DNA from: an uncultured Bacteroides sp.
GTDB lineage: Bacteria > Bacteroidota > Bacteroidia > Bacteroidales > Bacteroidaceae
Assembly (NCBI RefSeq): GCF_900547205.1
Contig: NZ_URFY01000057.1
Coordinates: 1-28,666, forward strand
Reading direction: 5' to 3'
Length of the DNA stretch: 28,666 bases
Notes under the pieces: generated by a model
Told to the model about the DNA's origin: nothing
Databases searched by the model: none
Seen by the model: the letters and a program-made list of their open reading frames with translations, nothing else
Part shown: positions 1 to 9,239 of the stretch, piece after piece
Layout: each line of letters starts with the position of its first letter
Position numbering within the stretch: position 1 is the stretch's first letter
Made by a program: the position numbers and the translations under genes

Positions 1-60
1 AGCGCAGCCATTAGCATATTGGCACATTAGCAGATTGATAAATTGTTCAATACTGTACGG
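1..60. repeat. Partial copy of palindromic intergenic repeat
   Basis: This stretch matches the right half of the full repeat found at 61-186 (compare 111-170) with a few substitutions. It is cut by the window edge, so a complete left half may lie outside. No coding content is seen. Confidence 0.7.
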
Positions 61-186
61 AAATGAATCAATGTGTTAATGTGCCAATATGCCAATTACC
101 GTGCGGCACACAGCGCAGCCATTGGCATATTGGCACATTAGCAGATTGATAAATTGTTCAATACCGCACGGAAAGGAGTGAAACAG
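52..186. repeat. Palindromic intergenic repeat, copy A
   Basis: Bases 77-96 (taatgtgccaatatgccaat) are the exact reverse complement of 121-140, separated by a 24-nt loop that carries an accgtgcgg motif. The whole 61-176 segment recurs at 601-716 with one substitution (gtgttaat against gtgctaat). The structure resembles a REP- or MITE-like non-coding element. It has no ORF and no transposase. Confidence 0.8.
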
Positions 187-592
187 CTTTCTTTATAATC
201 ATTATGAGCTCGGTTCAATATGTAAACATTATTACAACAAAGAAGAGAATGAAAACGGATGAAGCAATCATAAGTTGTCAACAAAGCTTCAATAAATCTC
301 AAACATAGGGCACGTTCTTGCAAAGTACTGTAATATAAGCAGTTATCTCAATCAATTCTTCCTTTAAAACCAACAGCCCGTTCCCCACCGAGGAAACCAC
401 TGTTTCTCGGTGAGGAACGGGTCGATTCTCGGTGAGGAGCGGGCCGATGAGTAGAACCCAAATTTCAAATCAAAGACTCCGTTTATTTATTTGATTTCCA
501 TCAATTCTCCTGTAGATATACACGTGTTGAATATATTCCATGAAAAGAACTCGCTTTATCCAATATAATTGCGATACGGAACAGACTCAACT
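187..592. other. Non-coding spacer between repeat copies
   Basis: I see no credible gene on either strand: only short ORFs without recognisable domains. The stretch contains the GC-rich hairpin at 377-421 and is otherwise AT-rich and featureless. Confidence 0.6.
377..443. repeat. GC-rich hairpin with a third half-arm
   Basis: Bases 377-397 pair with 402-421 (right arm gtttctcggtgaggaacggg) with one mismatch and one bulged G, leaving a loop of about 4 nt. A further copy of the right arm, ctcggtgaggagcggg, follows at 428-443. That copy could pair with the left arm instead, so two mutually exclusive stems are possible. There is no adjacent gene that it clearly serves. Confidence 0.6.
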
Positions 593-726
593 CCGTGCGG
601 AAATGAATCAATGTGCTAATGTGCCAATATGCCAATTACCGTGCGGCACACAGCGCAGCCATTGGCATATTGGCACATTAGCAGATTGATAAATTGTTCA
701 ATACCGCACGGAAAGGAATCAAACAG
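593..726. repeat. Palindromic intergenic repeat, copy B
   Basis: This is a near-identical copy of 61-186 at an offset of exactly 540 bp. It has a perfect 22 bp stem (615-636 with 661-682) and an outer 8 bp inverted pair, ccgtgcgg at 593-600 and ccgcacgg at 704-711. It ends about 30 bp downstream of the stop codon of the minus-strand GH43-like gene, where it could act as a transcript end or RNA-stabilising structure. Confidence 0.8.
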
Positions 727-755
727 TACCAAACAAATAACCTTCGGCAGCGGGA

Positions 756-1847
756 TTATATTCCCGTCGGCTTTGACAACGGTTCTTCTGTTTTGTCGGG
801 TACTCCCAACGCAGGTATTCCATCTTTGTCCCAACCTATCTTCTGCATTCTCGGCGAACGGGAATCCTGTGCGCCGGGTGCATCATTGGGTGTTCTGCGG
901 GCATGATAGAGCATATACCATTCCTTCCCGTCGGGTGAAGTTACGAAAGAGATTCCTCCGGGACCATAAACTTGATTCTCCGGTTGCTGCTGAAATACGG
1001 GAGCTGGAGACTTCTTCCAGGATGCAGGGTCAAGTAAGTTGGAGTGAGCATCTGCCGTGAGTAGTCCTACACAATAGTAAGGCGTCCAACTACCACTGGC
1101 GGAATAAAAGATACACAATTTATCCTTGTTCTTCGACTCGAAATATTGCGGTGCCTCGTTCACGTGTATCGGATAAGCAGTTTTGCTGCCATCGGGATTC
1201 ACCCACTGGCATTCCCACTCGTATTCAGGCTTTGAAATCAATATCCTGTCGGAAGACAGCGTCCATGGATTCTCCATCGTGGCTATATAAATACACTGGG
1301 TTTCGCTGTCGATTCTGCGTTTCTGCCATCCGCACCATATCATGTAGCGTTGTCCGTCGTGCTCGAAGGTACTGGCATGGATTGCCCAATTGTTTTCTTT
1401 ATCTGTCGGTATGCGTCCTTTCATCACAAACTGTCCCTCCATCGGATTTGCCGCTTCGTTTTCAATCACATAAATCTGATGGTTGTCCATATTGCCGTCA
1501 TCGGCAGTGTAGTATATATACCATTTGCCATCTATCCGGTGGATTTCGGGTGCCCACAGATGAAAAGCGTTACTGCGGTCGGTCGGTATCCATACTTGCT
1601 TGATGGTGGCGTTTGACAAATCGGTTATATCATCCGTTTCCCAAAGTTGAATCCTGTCTTCACAGCCTTGTGTATAGTAATATTTCCCTTCGTAAAAGAC
1701 AGCCCAAGGTTCTGCCCCGTTTGGTAGCAGCGGGTTGGTATAGATGGTGGTGCTATCGGCAATATCTTGTTTTTGTGTAGTCTTCTTATGTTGGCAAGAT
1801 ATACCAATCAGCAGGATGGCGGATAATAAAAGTAATTTGTTTCTCAT
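756..1847 (-). CDS. GH43-like exported lipoprotein
   Basis: This is a predicted glycoside hydrolase family 43-type five-bladed propeller (arabinofuranosidase/xylosidase group), 363 aa. A lipoprotein signal with lipobox IGISC places the lipidated Cys at residue 18. GH43-like signatures include GAEPWAVF (44-51), LWAPEIH (97-103), and NEAPQ with the presumed acid Glu231. The position normally holding the catalytic base Asp (ADPW) is Glu46, and the Asp expected in WAIDG is His157 (WAIHAS), so the catalytic machinery is non-canonical or the protein may be a binder. It is transcribed divergently from the neighbouring GH43 and probably belongs to the same glycan-use locus. Family assignment is fairly sure; substrate is not. 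Confidence 0.8.
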   Translation of the reverse strand: MRNKLLLLSAILLIGISCQHKKTTQKQDIADSTTIYTNPLLPNGAEPWAVFYEGKYYYTQGCEDRIQLWETDDITDLSNATIKQVWIPTDRSNAFHLWAPEIHRIDGKWYIYYTADDGNMDNHQIYVIENEAANPMEGQFVMKGRIPTDKENNWAIHASTFEHDGQRYMIWCGWQKRRIDSETQCIYIATMENPWTLSSDRILISKPEYEWECQWVNPDGSKTAYPIHVNEAPQYFESKNKDKLCIFYSASGSWTPYYCVGLLTADAHSNLLDPASWKKSPAPVFQQQPENQVYGPGGISFVTSPDGKEWYMLYHARRTPNDAPGAQDSRSPRMQKIGWDKDGIPALGVPDKTEEPLSKPTGI

Positions 1848-2011
1848 GGCGTAATATTATAGATAAGACACTGCAAAGAAAGCACAAATTATTGATAAAT
1901 ACTGCGATTCGATTCATTTTGGTCAGTATTTGTTCTTTATTGAGCGGATATTTTCAGTCTATTTCCCTGTTTTTCCCGACTTTTGTAAAGTGAACTTTAA
2001 AACAATATAAC
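1848..2011. promoter_or_regulatory. Divergent intergenic region with candidate promoter
   Basis: This spacer separates the two divergent GH43-type genes. On the plus strand GACTTTTG (1978-1985) matches the Bacteroides -7 element TAnnTTTG at all but the first base and lies 26 nt before the ATG. On the minus strand TTTCTTTG near the start is a one-mismatch candidate. No clear operator was found. Confidence 0.35.
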
Positions 2012-3013
2012 ATGAAGCTTAGACATCTTCTTCTTTTCGGTATTCTTCTTTGCTCCTTGTCCGTAGTCTCTCAAAATACAAAGCAGCTTCGCAAGGCGAA
2101 AGTAAGCACATACAGCAATCCTGTAATTAATTATAGCCTGCCGGACCCTACGGTCATTGCGGGAGACGACGGCTACTACTATCTGTATGCAACTGAAAAT
2201 ATAAAGAATGTCCCCATTCACCGCTCCACCGACTTGGTGAACTGGAACTTCGTCGGCACAGCCTTCACAGACAAGACTCGTCCTACCTTCGAACCCAAAG
2301 GAGGAATATGGGCACCGGACATCAACAAAATAGGCGATAAATACGTGATGTACTACTCCATGTCTACATGGGGTGGCGAGTGGACCTGCGGCATCGGCAT
2401 TGCCGTAGCCGACAAACCGGAAGGACCTTTTACCGATCTCGGCAAACTATTCCGTAGCAACGAAATCAATATACAGAACTGCATCGACCCGTTCTACATC
2501 GAAGATAACGGCAAGAAACACCTTTTCTGGGGTAGCTTCCACGGATTATATGGCACGGAACTGACAGACGACGGAGTCTCTCTGAAGAAAGATGCTCCCA
2601 TTACGCAAATTGCAGGCAATGCATACGAAGGTACTTATATTCATAAACGAGATGGCTATTATTACTTATTTGCATCCATCGGTCGCTGCTGCGAGGGGTT
2701 GAAGAGTACATACACCACCGTAGTAGGACGCTCGAAAAACCTGTTCGGACCTTATGAAGACAAGAAAGGCGGACGAATGTCGGATAACTGCCATGAGATA
2801 TTGATTCAAAAGAATGACGCATTTGTTGGACCCGGTCACAATTCAGAATTAATCACCGACAAGAAAGGAACCGACTGGATGTTTTATCATGCAGTAAGCG
2901 TTGCCAACCCCGAAGGACGTGTATTGATGATGGACCGCGTGCACTGGAAGAAAGGCTGGCCGTATGTGAAAAATGCGACACCTTCCTTAAATTCTGCCGC
3001 TCCCAAGCTGTGA
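2012..3013 (+). CDS. GH43 glycosidase (arabinofuranosidase/arabinanase-like), secreted
   Basis: This 333 aa protein is predicted to hydrolyse pentose side chains (alpha-L-arabinofuranosyl or beta-xylosyl) outside the cytoplasm. A signal peptide covers about residues 1-20 (ending VVSQ). The canonical GH43 triad is visible: base Asp45 in SLPDPTVI, pKa modulator Asp159 in CIDPFYI, and acid Glu206 in AYEGTYI; IWAPDI (99-104) is also typical. Length fits a single-domain GH43. It is co-directional with the GH76-GH92-GH125 operon but separated from GH76 by about 140 bp containing a candidate promoter, so it may be its own unit. The exact bond cleaved cannot be read from sequence. Confidence 0.88.
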   Translation: MKLRHLLLFGILLCSLSVVSQNTKQLRKAKVSTYSNPVINYSLPDPTVIAGDDGYYYLYATENIKNVPIHRSTDLVNWNFVGTAFTDKTRPTFEPKGGIWAPDINKIGDKYVMYYSMSTWGGEWTCGIGIAVADKPEGPFTDLGKLFRSNEINIQNCIDPFYIEDNGKKHLFWGSFHGLYGTELTDDGVSLKKDAPITQIAGNAYEGTYIHKRDGYYYLFASIGRCCEGLKSTYTTVVGRSKNLFGPYEDKKGGRMSDNCHEILIQKNDAFVGPGHNSELITDKKGTDWMFYHAVSVANPEGRVLMMDRVHWKKGWPYVKNATPSLNSAAPKL

Positions 3014-3115
3014 TTACCGGATAAATTACTGATTCACATCCCTCAAGGGAAGTCTTTTGGTCTGTATTTATCCTTTAATGAATAAAGATTTTCGTCTGTT
3101 TACATCAATTTCCGC

Positions 3116-3123
3116 AATCTTTG
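3116..3123 (+). promoter_or_regulatory. Candidate -7 promoter element before GH76
   Basis: AATCTTTG matches TAnnTTTG at all but the first base and lies 32 nt before the chosen GH76 start. The -33 element is poor. Upstream, a short ggataaat...atttatcc pair and a tccct-ca-aggga hairpin follow the GH43 stop and could weakly terminate its transcript. Confidence 0.3.
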
Positions 3124-3155
3124 TAACAGGAAAAATACTAAAACTTATATTGATC

Positions 3156-4418
3156 ATGAAAAGCAACTCTCTTTTGACAATACTTTTATTGTTCACGATA
3201 TCTACTAGTGTAAACGGAGCTGATGGTCCGGGAAAAACAAAACGAATGGATGCCACATCCTACACCAACGAAGATGTATGGGCAGCCTACGAAGGATTCA
3301 ATCGCACACTGCTCGACTCCAAGAAATATATCTATAAGACAAATTCGTCTTATCCGAGCGCTGTAGACCGTGGCAATGGCGCGGCTGCCATCTGGTGCCA
3401 ACCCATTTACTGGGATATGGCAATGAATGCCTATAAGCTGGCAGACTCTCAGAAAGATAAAGCGAGAAAGAAGAAGTACAAAGAGCTTTCCGAAAAGATA
3501 TACGCCGGCAATAAGGCACAATACTGCCACTTCGATTTCGATGATAATAATGAGAATACCGGATGGTTCATCTACGATGACATCATGTGGTGGACTATTA
3601 CCCTTGCCCGTGCATACGAACTGTTTGGAATCGACGAGTATCTGAAATTCTCGGAAGAGAGCTTCAGCCGTGTCTGGTACGGTTCGAAGAAGGTGGGCGA
3701 CACCGGTTCGTACGACAAAGAAAACGGAGGTATGTTCTGGCAATGGCAACCTATCCACAACCCGAAGCCTAACAGACCCAGCGACGGAAAGATGGCTTGC
3801 ATCAACTTCCCCACCGCAGTAGCGGCACTGACTCTTTACAATAATGTCCCGAAAAAGAGAAAAGAATCGACCGATGAATCACCGGAATATCAAACGAGAG
3901 CCCAATACCTCGCCAAAGGCAAAGAGATTTATCAGTGGGGAGTAGAGAACCTGCTCGATAAGAAAACGGGAAGGATTGCCGACAGTCGTCACGGCAACGG
4001 CAATCCGGCATGGAAAGCTCATGTCTACAATCAGGCTACCTTTATCGGTGCGTCCGTCTTGCTTTATAAAGCGACCGGAGAGAAGCAATATCTGGATAAC
4101 GCCATTCTTGCCGCAGATTATACGGTGAATGAGATGTCCACCCAGCACAAAGTGCTACCTTTTGAAAGAGGAATCGAACAAGGTATCTACACGGCTATCT
4201 TTGCAGAGTACATAGCCATGCTGGTATACGACTGCGGACAGAAGCAGTATCTCCCGTTCCTGAAACACACCATCGCAACCGGATGGGCAAACAGGGATAA
4301 GACCCGCAATGTATGTGGAGGCGAATATCACAAACCATTGCCCGAAGGTGCAGAGATAGACAGCTATTCCGCTTCCGGCATACCGGCATTGATACTTCTT
4401 TTCCCCGCACAGAAATAA
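3156..4418 (+). CDS. GH76 endo-alpha-1,6-mannanase
   Basis: Predicted endo-acting alpha-1,6-mannanase, 419 aa, cleaving mannan backbones. The paired catalytic aspartates of GH76 are present as Asp141-Asp142 in FIYDDIMWW. The (alpha/alpha)6 pattern continues through NPAWKAHVYNQATFIGAS and the C-terminal SASGIPALILLF. The reading frame opens at 3057, but the ATG at 3156 is chosen because it begins a normal signal peptide (KSNSLLTILLLFTIS...VNG, about 21 residues). The upstream extension adds an unlikely non-signal sequence and would overlap the candidate promoter. It starts the mannan operon; the next gene begins 33 nt after its stop. Confidence 0.9.
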   Translation: MKSNSLLTILLLFTISTSVNGADGPGKTKRMDATSYTNEDVWAAYEGFNRTLLDSKKYIYKTNSSYPSAVDRGNGAAAIWCQPIYWDMAMNAYKLADSQKDKARKKKYKELSEKIYAGNKAQYCHFDFDDNNENTGWFIYDDIMWWTITLARAYELFGIDEYLKFSEESFSRVWYGSKKVGDTGSYDKENGGMFWQWQPIHNPKPNRPSDGKMACINFPTAVAALTLYNNVPKKRKESTDESPEYQTRAQYLAKGKEIYQWGVENLLDKKTGRIADSRHGNGNPAWKAHVYNQATFIGASVLLYKATGEKQYLDNAILAADYTVNEMSTQHKVLPFERGIEQGIYTAIFAEYIAMLVYDCGQKQYLPFLKHTIATGWANRDKTRNVCGGEYHKPLPEGAEIDSYSASGIPALILLFPAQK

Positions 4419-4451
4419 ACGAAGTATATAATAGGTATTTAATTGAAATTT

Positions 4452-6929
4452 ATGAGACAACAATTGATGACGCTGCTATTGGGAGCTGCTACTATGCTTA
4501 GTAGCTGCGACACCCACATGGCACAGCACGAAAAGAATGAATTACGCGCACCGGCTTATCCGCTGGTGAGTATCGACCCTTATACCAGTGCATGGTCTTT
4601 CACGGACAACCTGTACGACGGTTCGGTGAAACACTGGACAGGAAAAGATTTCCCGCTAATCGGCGTAGCTAAGGTGGACGGACAGACCTATCGTTTTATG
4701 GGAACGGAAGAACTGGAACTGCACCCCTTGGTGAAAACCTCCGAACAAGGCACTTGGACAGGAAAATACACCACTCAGAAACCTGCCGACGGTTGGCAGA
4801 ACGCTGGATTTAATGATAAGAGTTGGAAAGAAGGCGAAGGCGCTTTCGGAACGAAAGAGAACGAACCTGCCGCCAAGACCCAATGGGGTGAAGAATTTAT
4901 CTGGGTACGCCGCACGGCTGATATTCAGGAAGACCTGACCGGCAAGAACGTATATCTGGAATATTCTCACGACGATGATGTGGCTATTTATATCAACGGC
5001 ATCAAAGTGGTAGATACAGGAAATGCCTGCAAGAAGCACGTACTGGTGAAACTCTCCGATGAAGCGCTTGCTTCTCTGAAGCAGGGGGACAATCTGATTG
5101 CCGCCTACTGCCACAACCGCGGAGCCAACGGCCTGTTGGACTTCGGCTTATTGGTAGAACTGGATGATACACGCTATTTTCACCAGACAGCACAGCAGAC
5201 ATCGGCAGACGTACAAGCCATGCAGACTTACTATACCTTCACTTGCGGTCCGGTGGACTTGAACCTCACATTTACCGCTCCGCTGTTTATGGATAATCTC
5301 GACCTGATGACCCGTCCGGTCAACTACATATCTTATGAAGTAACCGCCAACGACGGAAAAGAACATCAAGTAGAACTTTACTTCGAAGCTTCACCGCAAT
5401 GGGCGCTCGACCTGCCTCATCAGGAATCCGCAGCCGACAGCTTCACCGAAGGCGACTTGCTCTTCCTTCGCACCGGAAGCCGCAACCAGGATATCCTGAA
5501 AAAGAAAGGAGACGATGTACGCATCGACTGGGGACATTTCTATCTGGCTACTGAAAAGGCGAACAGCACCTACGCTATCGGCGACGGCAAGAAACTACGC
5601 AAAAGTTTTATCGAAAACAAGCTGGAAGCTCCCGCTACCGATGGTTACGACAAAATGGCTTTAGTACGTTCACTGGGACAAACGAAGAACGCCAGCGGAC
5701 ATCTGCTGATAGGTTACGACGATATCTATTCCATCCAATACTTTGGCGAGAACCTGCGTCCTTACTGGAATCGCAAGGGGAATGAGACAATCGTATCCCA
5801 ATTCCAAAAAGCTGAGAAAGAATACAATACGCAAATGAAGAACTGTGCAGCCTTCGATAAGAAACTGATGGACGAAGCTATCGCCGTGGGTGGACGCAAG
5901 TATGCCGAGCTTTGCGCACTTGCCTACCGTCAGTCCGTAGCCGCCCACAAGTTGGTGGAAGCTCCGAACGGCGAACTGCTCTTCTTGTCGAAAGAGAATT
6001 TCAGCAATGGTTCTATCGGAACAGTGGATATCACTTATCCTTCTTCGCCCCTCTTCCTGCTCTACAATCCGGAACTGGCAAAAGGTCTGCTGAACCACAT
6101 CTTCTACTACAGCGAAAGCGGAAAATGGACGAAACCTTTTGCTGCGCATGATGTGGGCACGTATCCGTTAGCTAACGGCCAGACTTACGGTGGCGATATG
6201 CCGGTGGAAGAATCCGGCAATATGCTGATAGTCACTGCTGCCATTGCAGCAATTGAAGGCAATGCCGACTATGCAGCCAAACACTGGGAAACATTAACAA
6301 CTTGGACGGACTATCTGGCTGAGAACGGCCTCGACCCGGACAACCAACTCTGCACCGACGACTTCGCCGGACACTTTGCACACAACACCAACCTTTCCAT
6401 CAAAGCCATCTTAGGCGTAGCGTCATACGGCTATCTGGCAGAAATGCAAGGTAAGAAAGAGATTGCAGAAAAGTACACTCAGAAAGCAAAAGAGATGGCT
6501 ACCGAATGGGTGAAGATGGCAAACGACGACGACCATTACCGCCTGACATTCGACAAACCGGGTACATGGAGCCAGAAGTACAACCTCGTGTGGGATAAAA
6601 TAATGAACCTGCAAATCTTCCCGAAAGAAGTGGCAGAGACAGAGATTGCTTACTACCTCACGAAGCAAAACAAATACGGGCTTCCGCTGGACAACCGCGA
6701 GACTTATACCAAGACCGACTGGATTATGTGGACAGCTACACTGGCGGATGACAAAGCAACCTTCGAACAGTTTATAGATCCCGTATACCTGTTTATGAAC
6801 GAAACCATCAGCCGCGTGCCGATGTCCGACTGGGTGTTTACGGATTCTCCCAATCAGCGAGGATTCCAGGCACGTTCCGTAGTGGGCGGATACTTTATCA
6901 AAATGCTTGAAGAAAAACTGAATAAATAA
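4452..6929 (+). CDS. Glutaminase-A-like (DUF4965/DUF1793) lipoprotein with inserted jelly-roll
   Basis: This 825 aa exported lipoprotein (lipobox LSSC, Cys19) belongs to the glutaminase A-like family with DUF4964, DUF5127, DUF4965 and DUF1793 segments. The DUF4964-like start is PAYPLVSIDPYTSAWS; the (alpha/alpha)6 part includes HDVGTYPLANGQ, MPVEESGNML and TDDFAGHFAHNTNLS. Residues about 99-237 form an insertion that looks like a galactose-binding or GH2-sandwich-type jelly-roll (DGWQ...FIWVRRTADI...YINGIKVV). ATG at 4452 is preferred over an in-frame TTG at 4443. Despite the family name, the mannanase operon context suggests a carbohydrate-linked activity. Reaction unknown; family confident. 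Confidence 0.82.
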   Translation: MRQQLMTLLLGAATMLSSCDTHMAQHEKNELRAPAYPLVSIDPYTSAWSFTDNLYDGSVKHWTGKDFPLIGVAKVDGQTYRFMGTEELELHPLVKTSEQGTWTGKYTTQKPADGWQNAGFNDKSWKEGEGAFGTKENEPAAKTQWGEEFIWVRRTADIQEDLTGKNVYLEYSHDDDVAIYINGIKVVDTGNACKKHVLVKLSDEALASLKQGDNLIAAYCHNRGANGLLDFGLLVELDDTRYFHQTAQQTSADVQAMQTYYTFTCGPVDLNLTFTAPLFMDNLDLMTRPVNYISYEVTANDGKEHQVELYFEASPQWALDLPHQESAADSFTEGDLLFLRTGSRNQDILKKKGDDVRIDWGHFYLATEKANSTYAIGDGKKLRKSFIENKLEAPATDGYDKMALVRSLGQTKNASGHLLIGYDDIYSIQYFGENLRPYWNRKGNETIVSQFQKAEKEYNTQMKNCAAFDKKLMDEAIAVGGRKYAELCALAYRQSVAAHKLVEAPNGELLFLSKENFSNGSIGTVDITYPSSPLFLLYNPELAKGLLNHIFYYSESGKWTKPFAAHDVGTYPLANGQTYGGDMPVEESGNMLIVTAAIAAIEGNADYAAKHWETLTTWTDYLAENGLDPDNQLCTDDFAGHFAHNTNLSIKAILGVASYGYLAEMQGKKEIAEKYTQKAKEMATEWVKMANDDDHYRLTFDKPGTWSQKYNLVWDKIMNLQIFPKEVAETEIAYYLTKQNKYGLPLDNRETYTKTDWIMWTATLADDKATFEQFIDPVYLFMNETISRVPMSDWVFTDSPNQRGFQARSVVGGYFIKMLEEKLNK

Positions 6930-6944
6930 TAAAAGAAGAATACC

Positions 6945-9236
6945 ATGAAGAAACTAGCTCTATTCGCATTGACATTACTTAGTGCATGGGGGGTGACTGC
7001 GAAAACAATTACCGGACCGGTGGACTATGTCAGTCCACTGGTCGGTACGCAGTCTAAGCACGCACTATCTACCGGAAATACTTATCCCGCCATCGCCCTG
7101 CCGTGGGGAATGAACTTTTGGGTTCCGCAGACAGGCAAGATGGGAGACGGTTGGGCATATACCTATGATGCCGACAAGATAAGAGGCTTTAAACAGACCC
7201 ACCAGCCCAGCCCTTGGATCAACGACTACGGACAATTCGCCATCATGCCGGTGACGGGTGAAGCGGTGTTCGACCAAGACAAGCGCGCCAGTTGGTTCTC
7301 GCATAAAGCAGAGACGGCTACTCCTTATTATTATAAGGTATATCTTGCCGACCACGACGTAGTGACCGAGATTGCCCCAACGAAACGGGCCGCAGCTTTC
7401 CGCTTCACTTTCCCCGAAAACGAACACTCTTATGTAGTGGTGGATGCTTTTGATAACGGCTCCTTCGTGAAGGTGATTCCTTCGGAGAACAAGATTATCG
7501 GTTACACGACCAAGAACAGCGGCGGTGTCCCCGAGAACTTCAAAAACTACTTTGTACTTGTATTCGACAAACCGTTCACCTACACGGCTGCCGTAACCAA
7601 CGGCAACATCGACACCAACCGACTGGAAGCGAAAGACAACCATGCCGGAGCCATGATCGGTTTCAAAACCCGCAAGGGCGAACAGGTAAACGTGCGTGTA
7701 GCTTCCTCTTTCATCAGCCCCAAACAGGCCGAACTGAACCTGAAAGAACTGGGAACGGACAACATAGACTGCATTGCAGCCAAAGGCCGCCAGACGTGGA
7801 ACGATGTACTGGGACGCATCGAAGTGGAAGATGACGATATCGACCATTTGCGTACTTTCTATTCCTGCCTTTACCGCTCGTTGCTTTTCCCAAGGAGTTT
7901 CTATGAAGTAGATGCCAAAGGCGACATCATGCACTATAGCCCTTACAATGGGGAAGTGCTTCCCGGCTATATGTTTACCGATACCGGTTTCTGGGATACC
8001 TTCCGTTGTCTCTTCCCTTTCCTCAACCTGATGTATCCGTCAATGAACGAGAAGATGCAGAAAGGATTGGTGAACACGTACAAAGAAAGCGGATTCCTGC
8101 CTGAATGGGCAAGCCCCGGACATAGAGGCTGCATGGTGGGCAACAACTCCGCTTCCGTAGTGGCGGATGCCTATCTGAAAGGCGGCAAGGGATATGACAT
8201 TGAAACCCTGTGGGAAGCTGTGAAGCACGGCGCAAATGCCGTACACCCCCAAGTACCCTCCACCGGACGCCTGGGATACGATTACTACAACAAACTGGGA
8301 TACGTACCTTACAATGTAGGCATCAATGAAAATGCCGCCCGCACACTTGAATATGCTTACAACGACTGGTGCATCTACCAACTGGGCAAAGCCTTGAAGA
8401 AGCCTAAAAAAGAAATCGACATCTTCGCCAAGCGTGCCATGAACTACAAGAACCTCTACGACCCCGAGCACAAAGTGATGCGCGGCAAGAATGAGGACGG
8501 CAAGTTCCAGTCACCCTTCAATCCGTTGAAATGGGGAGATGCTTTCACCGAAGGCAATAGCTGGCACTACACTTGGTCCGTGTTCCACGACCCGCAGGGA
8601 TTGATAGACCTGATGGGCGGCAAAGACGGATTCAACCAGATGATGGACTCCGTATTTATCCTTCCTCCGGTGTTCGACGATAGCTATTATGGCGGTGTGA
8701 TTCACGAAATCCGCGAGATGCAAATCATGAATATGGGCAACTATGCACATGGCAACCAGCCCATCCAGCATATGCTCTACCTTTACAACTACTCCGGCCA
8801 GCCTTGGAAAGCGCAGCACTGGATACGTGAAGTGATGGATAAACTATATACCTCTGCACCCGACGGCTATTGCGGCGACGAAGACAACGGCCAGACTTCC
8901 GCCTGGTATGTATTCTCTGCAATGGGATTCTATCCGGTATGTCCCGGAACGGACGAGTACATCATCGGTACTCCTTACTTCAAACAAATGAAGCTACACC
9001 TCGAAAACGGAAAGACAGTCACCATCTCCGCTCCCGACAATGGAGACGACAAACGCTACATCTCGTCCATGACCCTGAACGGCAAGAATCATACGAAGAA
9101 TTACATCACCCATCAGGACCTCATGAACGGTGCTTCCATCTCCTTCAAGATGGATGCGAAACCGAACCGACAACGTGGTACGAATGCAGCCGATTTCCCC
9201 TACTCTTTCTCTAACGAACTAAAAAAGAAGAAGTAA
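6945..9236 (+). CDS. GH92 exo-alpha-mannosidase
   Basis: Calcium-dependent exo-alpha-mannosidase of family GH92, 763 aa, removing alpha-linked mannose branches (1,2/1,3/1,4 linkages cannot be told apart here). A signal peptide ends at about residue 19 (GVTA|K). Family signatures: DYVSPLVGT near the N-terminus, GFKQTHQPSPW, IHEIREM with the presumed acid Glu588, GNQPIQHMLYLYNYSG, and CGDEDNGQTSAWYVFSAMGF with base Asp645/Asp647. Length is usual for GH92. It lies 15 nt after the DUF4965 gene and 3 nt before GH125, so co-transcription is likely. Confidence 0.95.
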   Translation: MKKLALFALTLLSAWGVTAKTITGPVDYVSPLVGTQSKHALSTGNTYPAIALPWGMNFWVPQTGKMGDGWAYTYDADKIRGFKQTHQPSPWINDYGQFAIMPVTGEAVFDQDKRASWFSHKAETATPYYYKVYLADHDVVTEIAPTKRAAAFRFTFPENEHSYVVVDAFDNGSFVKVIPSENKIIGYTTKNSGGVPENFKNYFVLVFDKPFTYTAAVTNGNIDTNRLEAKDNHAGAMIGFKTRKGEQVNVRVASSFISPKQAELNLKELGTDNIDCIAAKGRQTWNDVLGRIEVEDDDIDHLRTFYSCLYRSLLFPRSFYEVDAKGDIMHYSPYNGEVLPGYMFTDTGFWDTFRCLFPFLNLMYPSMNEKMQKGLVNTYKESGFLPEWASPGHRGCMVGNNSASVVADAYLKGGKGYDIETLWEAVKHGANAVHPQVPSTGRLGYDYYNKLGYVPYNVGINENAARTLEYAYNDWCIYQLGKALKKPKKEIDIFAKRAMNYKNLYDPEHKVMRGKNEDGKFQSPFNPLKWGDAFTEGNSWHYTWSVFHDPQGLIDLMGGKDGFNQMMDSVFILPPVFDDSYYGGVIHEIREMQIMNMGNYAHGNQPIQHMLYLYNYSGQPWKAQHWIREVMDKLYTSAPDGYCGDEDNGQTSAWYVFSAMGFYPVCPGTDEYIIGTPYFKQMKLHLENGKTVTISAPDNGDDKRYISSMTLNGKNHTKNYITHQDLMNGASISFKMDAKPNRQRGTNAADFPYSFSNELKKKK

Positions 9237-9239
9237 CCT

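Noticed and set aside
138..323. 61-codon minus-strand ORF
   Set aside because: It runs into the palindromic repeat and spacer, has no domain and no start signals.
3057..3155. N-terminal extension of GH76
   Set aside because: It hides the signal peptide that begins at 3156 and overlaps the candidate promoter.
7065..7934. 289-codon minus-strand ORF
   Set aside because: It is a shadow of the GH92 gene, whose sequence is fully explained on the plus strand.
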